10,534 nt of DNA. Origin: Chloroflexota bacterium (GTDB lineage Bacteria; Chloroflexota; Anaerolineae; Promineifilales; Promineifilaceae). The stretch spans positions 1-10,534 of the forward strand of contig JAUVOB010000017.1 of assembly GCA_030599405.1 (NCBI GenBank). The letters run 5' to 3'. The notes below the pieces were generated by a model, which saw only the letters and a program-made list of their open reading frames with translations, searched no databases and was not told the origin of the DNA. The position numbers and the translations under genes were made by a program. Below, in pieces: positions 7,806 through 10,534 of this stretch (the stretch's first letter is position 1; each line of letters begins with the position of its first letter).

Positions 7806-7834
7806 ATTATCTAGATTTAGGGATTTATTGTCAA
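7806..7834 (-). promoter_or_regulatory. Sigma70-type promoter of the Mo-hydroxylase/hydrolase operon
   Basis: On the minus strand, TTGACA (7829-7834) is followed after exactly 17 nt by GATAAT (7806-7811). That is a perfect -35 and a -10 with one mismatch to consensus. The predicted transcription start is near 7799, about 70 nt before the coxM-type ATG. I see no clear operator palindrome beyond an 8-bp ATCTAGAT (7809-7816) touching the -10, which could be chance. Confidence 0.7.
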
Positions 7835-7836
7835 CC

Positions 7837-7842
7837 GGGGAG
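7837..7842 (+). promoter_or_regulatory. Ribosome-binding site deciding the thiolase-like start
   Basis: GGGGAG lies 6 nt before GTG at 7849. It lies inside the longer reading frame that begins with TTG at 7828, which argues for GTG as the true start. The protein then begins MRPVSIVGLHQ, as thiolases of this type do. Confidence 0.75.
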
Positions 7843-7848
7843 AAAAAC

Positions 7849-8997
7849 GTGAGACCGGTAAGCATTGTCGGATTACATCAAATAACTGTCCGCAAAGAGA
7901 ATAACTCTGGGTTAAGAGAAATGGCCGAGGAAGTCGCTCTCGGAGCGATGTCGAATGCTGGTGTCGACCATATTGATTCTCTCTATGTCAGCAACATGTT
8001 GAGTGATGAACTTCAGGGCCAGAAGCATTTGGGAGCTCTGTTCGCAGACCAAGCCGGAGTTGCCGGTGTCGAGGCCCTACAAATTCGCGCCGCAACAGCT
8101 TCTGGCGCGGCAGCTCTACGGGTTGGATACCTCGCCATAGCCAGCGGTGAAGTGGATTCTGCCCTCATCATAGGTGTTGAGAAAATGAGCGCTGGCGTCG
8201 CGACCCCAATGATCGCCAAAGCATTGGATGGCCGTAAAGAAGTGCCTGATGGCGCTACCTTGATTAGTCAAAATGCGCGGCTAATGAAACTCTATTGCAG
8301 GACGTACAAACCTCCCTTGGATGCCATAGCTCATTTCCCGGTATTAGCACACAAGAACGCTGCCCATAATCCTCTTGCTTTATTTCGCGATGTTCAATTC
8401 TCTACTGAGGATGTCCTCTCATCTCGAGTGATCTCGCCGCCAATACGCCTCTTTGATTGTTCGCCGATTTGTGATGGGGCGGCCGCTGTCCTCCTGGCGC
8501 CAAGCGACCGGGCGCAAGATTACAAAGGATCCCCGGTACGGATATTAGCTTCGAGTGTCGCGACCGATCGATTCCGATTCGACGATCGTCCTGATCCGCT
8601 CATGATCCGAGGCGCCAGATTGTCGGCCGAAAAGGCATTCAATCAGTGTGGCTTAAGCAGGGATGATATCTCGTTCTTCGAGGTGCACGACGCCTTTTCC
8701 ATAATGGCCTGTCTCTCGTTGGAAGCAGCCGGGTTTTCTCAGCAAGGGGAAGCGTGGCGGATGGCCATGGAGGGTGATTTGAACATCGGCGGACATTTAC
8801 CGATCACAACATTGGGGGGATTGAAAGCACGTGGTCATCCGATTGGCGCCTCAGCCCTTTATCAAACTTGTGAAATTATCCAACAACTTAGAGGTGAAGC
8901 TGGCCCCAACCAAGTGAAAAATGCCGAGTTCGGGCTTATGCAGAGTGTCGGCGGGGTGGCAACGACTGTTATCACCCACATACTAGGTGTAGGTTAA
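7849..8997 (+). CDS. Thiolase-fold protein lacking the nucleophilic Cys (SCP-x/archaeal acetyltransferase-like)
   Basis: A 382-residue member of the thiolase superfamily, closest in pattern to the archaeal/SCP-x type that often pairs with a DUF35 protein. Family marks are PVSIVGLHQ (3-11) and LREMAEEVA (22-30) at the N-terminus, IIGVEKMS (107-114), HKNAAHNP (168-175), CDGAAAV (208-214), EVHDAFSIM (278-286; His280), GGLKARGHPIGAS (323-335; His330), and GLMQSVGG (362-369). The usual nucleophile block CASG is replaced by TASG: codon ACA gives Thr83 where Cys is expected, while both histidine motifs remain. The rest of the frame is intact and well conserved, so this is not a decayed gene. Known Cys-less relatives include the Ltp/DitF-type retro-aldolases of steroid and diterpenoid side-chain breakdown. 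An aldolase or CoA-ester-binding role is possible, whereas ordinary acetyl-CoA acyltransferase activity is doubtful. No DUF35 gene is adjacent. It is divergent from the operon and convergent with the YfhO-like gene. Confidence 0.85.
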   Translation: MRPVSIVGLHQITVRKENNSGLREMAEEVALGAMSNAGVDHIDSLYVSNMLSDELQGQKHLGALFADQAGVAGVEALQIRAATASGAAALRVGYLAIASGEVDSALIIGVEKMSAGVATPMIAKALDGRKEVPDGATLISQNARLMKLYCRTYKPPLDAIAHFPVLAHKNAAHNPLALFRDVQFSTEDVLSSRVISPPIRLFDCSPICDGAAAVLLAPSDRAQDYKGSPVRILASSVATDRFRFDDRPDPLMIRGARLSAEKAFNQCGLSRDDISFFEVHDAFSIMACLSLEAAGFSQQGEAWRMAMEGDLNIGGHLPITTLGGLKARGHPIGASALYQTCEIIQQLRGEAGPNQVKNAEFGLMQSVGGVATTVITHILGVG

Positions 8998-9007
8998 ATC
9001 GTCTGCT

Positions 9008-10534
9008 TCATTCGGCCCGATTAGGTGTTTCTACGGCGCTGTCCTTCCGCTTCATGAACCCAACAATAAGTAATGTGATGAGGACGATGATTCCGAGAGC
9101 GGTCATGGCAACACCAACTGCCAGGCTCCCCGGCTCGTATCGATATTCTACGATATGTTGGCCCGGGGGAACCATCACGCCTCGAAAGTAGCCATTGGTT
9201 TGATAGATCCTGGATTGCTCCCCATCGACCGTAGCTCGCCAACCTGGATAATAAGCATCCGTTAGGACGAGAAGACCGCCACCCTCGCTAGTAACCGATA
9301 GCCGCACCAATTCCTGTTCGTAGTCGAGAACCTCGACGACTCCTCGTCCTTCGCTCTGAGCTGAGCCATCAGCTAAACCGATCACCACCGCTGATTTCTC
9401 CGGATCAAAGAGTGGATCAGCCATGAATTCAATGCTAGATTCGATATCCTGTTTTCTAACCCATTGATCCACTAGAAAAGCTCTGGGAATTACATCAAGA
9501 TTCTCGTATATCTTTACATCTCCCGAATGAATCAGTCTGTATTCTCCCAATGTAATTGGCATGAAGACGCCCACTTGATTGTCAACAAGGGTGGAGGCTT
9601 CGACCAACCACTGACTATTACATTGTGACCGTTCATCTAGCGCGGATTCGCAGGCTAAAAGCGTGAGAGACGCTGCGACCGATGGACTTGACCATTCAAC
9701 GCGATAAAGATCCTCACCTATGCGCTTAGGGTAGAGTCGCTCCGGTTCGCCGTTGACGAAGGTGACATCAACAACGCCAGTTCCGGCGTCTGAAATCAAC
9801 CACAGTTCGGTAGCCACGAAATCGGGCAAGAAACCTACGTCTATCGTTGGATTGTCGGAATTTAAAACGACTGGATGTTGTCGATCGAAGAAAACGCCCT
9901 CGCGCCATTCATCCCCCACCTTGTCGGTAATAAGGTACGTCGCGTTGAAAAGATCCATCCATTTCGCTTCTGGCACTGATTCAAGATACTCTCGGAGCCT
10001 TCCATCGACTGCAACTTTATCCTCAGGCAGAATCAGATCCATAAGTTCGACGTAATTAGCAAGCGGCAGCACTCCCCCGTCAAATCCGTCAACCGATTGC
10101 AATCCGTATAGCATGGACAGGTCAGGCGCTAGAATTTCCTTTTGCTTGATCGCTATTGTGTAGTCATAGCGGGCAGATTCCGGAAGCAAGACACCATAAA
10201 CGGAATCGATCTCGCCCTGATCGCCAGGGTCAAAGAAGATATCTGAGAGGCTTAAGATCCTTCCGGCAGGTCGATCGCAACCGGGATTTCTAGGCGAGCA
10301 CTCGGTGATAGCCTGTAGACGCGTACTTGGCGGGCGGAGGTCGCTATATGCCTCAGGTGTAGTGAGATTGTTATATGGAAGTGACCTGGACAGGCTGAAG
10401 AGCACAACAAGCACGATAACAATAATTACCGCGCGAGATAGCCGGTTATTCCTTCTCAAGAGAAAGACGAAGAAGAGAACCGCCAGCAACAATTCGGTTC
10501 CCCATCCCATCCAAGTCAGGAGACTAGGATACTC
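9008..10534 (-). CDS. YfhO-like membrane protein, C-terminal part (5' end outside window)
   Basis: The last 508 residues of a large membrane protein. The frame is open to the right edge, and an internal ATG at 10510 falls within a membrane segment, so the true start lies beyond the window. Visible order: hydrophobic spans at about residues 5-26 and 35-49, a long extracytoplasmic domain of about 400 residues, then a C-terminal span (about 472-493) with a positively charged tail. The stretches LVLTDAYYPGWRATVDG and YQTNGYFRGVMVPPG with EYRYEPGSL are typical of the end of YfhO-family (GT-C glycosyltransferase-like) proteins; MLYGLQSVDGFDG also fits. YfhO of Bacillus is linked to lipoteichoic acid glycosylation, but distant members have no settled role. 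Four cysteines lie in the outer domain (TECSPRNPGCD, LACES and RSQCNS). The stop is 10 bp from the end of the convergent thiolase-like gene. No functional tie to the operon is evident. Confidence 0.82.
   Translation of the reverse strand, partial: EYPSLLTWMGWGTELLLAVLFFVFLLRRNNRLSRAVIIVIVLVVLFSLSRSLPYNNLTTPEAYSDLRPPSTRLQAITECSPRNPGCDRPAGRILSLSDIFFDPGDQGEIDSVYGVLLPESARYDYTIAIKQKEILAPDLSMLYGLQSVDGFDGGVLPLANYVELMDLILPEDKVAVDGRLREYLESVPEAKWMDLFNATYLITDKVGDEWREGVFFDRQHPVVLNSDNPTIDVGFLPDFVATELWLISDAGTGVVDVTFVNGEPERLYPKRIGEDLYRVEWSSPSVAASLTLLACESALDERSQCNSQWLVEASTLVDNQVGVFMPITLGEYRLIHSGDVKIYENLDVIPRAFLVDQWVRKQDIESSIEFMADPLFDPEKSAVVIGLADGSAQSEGRGVVEVLDYEQELVRLSVTSEGGGLLVLTDAYYPGWRATVDGEQSRIYQTNGYFRGVMVPPGQHIVEYRYEPGSLAVGVAMTALGIIVLITLLIVGFMKRKDSAVETPNRAE

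Noticed and set aside
7828..7848. TTG at 7828 as the thiolase-like start
   Set aside because: It overlaps the -35 element of the opposite promoter, has no ribosome-binding site and adds seven residues unlike the family. GTG at 7849 has GGGGAG at ideal spacing.
8998..9007. Bidirectional terminator between the convergent genes
   Set aside because: The gap is only 10 bp and I see no inverted repeat with T-runs around it.

Overview
The window suggests a bacterial chromosome of roughly 50% G+C with dense gene packing. It holds a leftward (minus-strand) catabolic operon, one rightward gene divergent from it, and the 3' end of an unrelated membrane-protein gene. I see no tRNA, rRNA, CRISPR array, transposase or integrase. 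The host cannot be fixed from the sequence. An abundance of CoxL/xanthine-dehydrogenase-type hydroxylases, an archaeal/SCP-x-type thiolase and a YfhO-type membrane protein would fit a Chloroflexota (Dehalococcoidia/SAR202-like) genome, but this is a low-confidence inference and a proteobacterium is possible.

The operon occupies positions 1-7834 on the minus strand. A near-consensus sigma70-type promoter (7806-7834) precedes, in transcription order: a CoxM-type FAD subunit (6842-7729), a CoxS-type 2x[2Fe-2S] subunit (6184-6696), an amidase-signature hydrolase (4886-6187), an FdrA/AllF-like protein (3115-4812), a DUF1116/YlbE/AllG-like protein (1773-3029), a cyclase/kynurenine-formamidase/isatin-hydrolase-like metal hydrolase (911-1696), and the N-terminal 295 residues of a CoxL-type molybdopterin subunit (1-885), which runs off the left edge. 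The three subunits of one Mo hydroxylase therefore bracket four hydrolase or carbamoyl-transfer genes.

Inferred pathway: a molybdenum hydroxylase oxidises a nitrogen heterocycle, the cyclase-family hydrolase opens a ring amide or lactam, the amidase removes an amide, and the FdrA/DUF1116 pair handles a carbamoyl (oxamate-like) intermediate, as its E. coli relatives AllF/AllG are reported to do in allantoin use. The third E. coli partner (AllH/YlbF, DUF2877) and a carbamate kinase are not in the window. The substrate is unknown.

On the plus strand, 7849-8997 encodes a thiolase-fold protein whose usual nucleophilic Cys is Thr83, so it is probably not an ordinary thiolase. It is divergent from the operon across a 119-bp spacer. 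It converges, with a 10-bp gap, on the 3' part of a YfhO-like multi-pass membrane protein (9008-10534, minus), which seems unrelated to the operon. All intergenic stretches are shorter than 150 bp.
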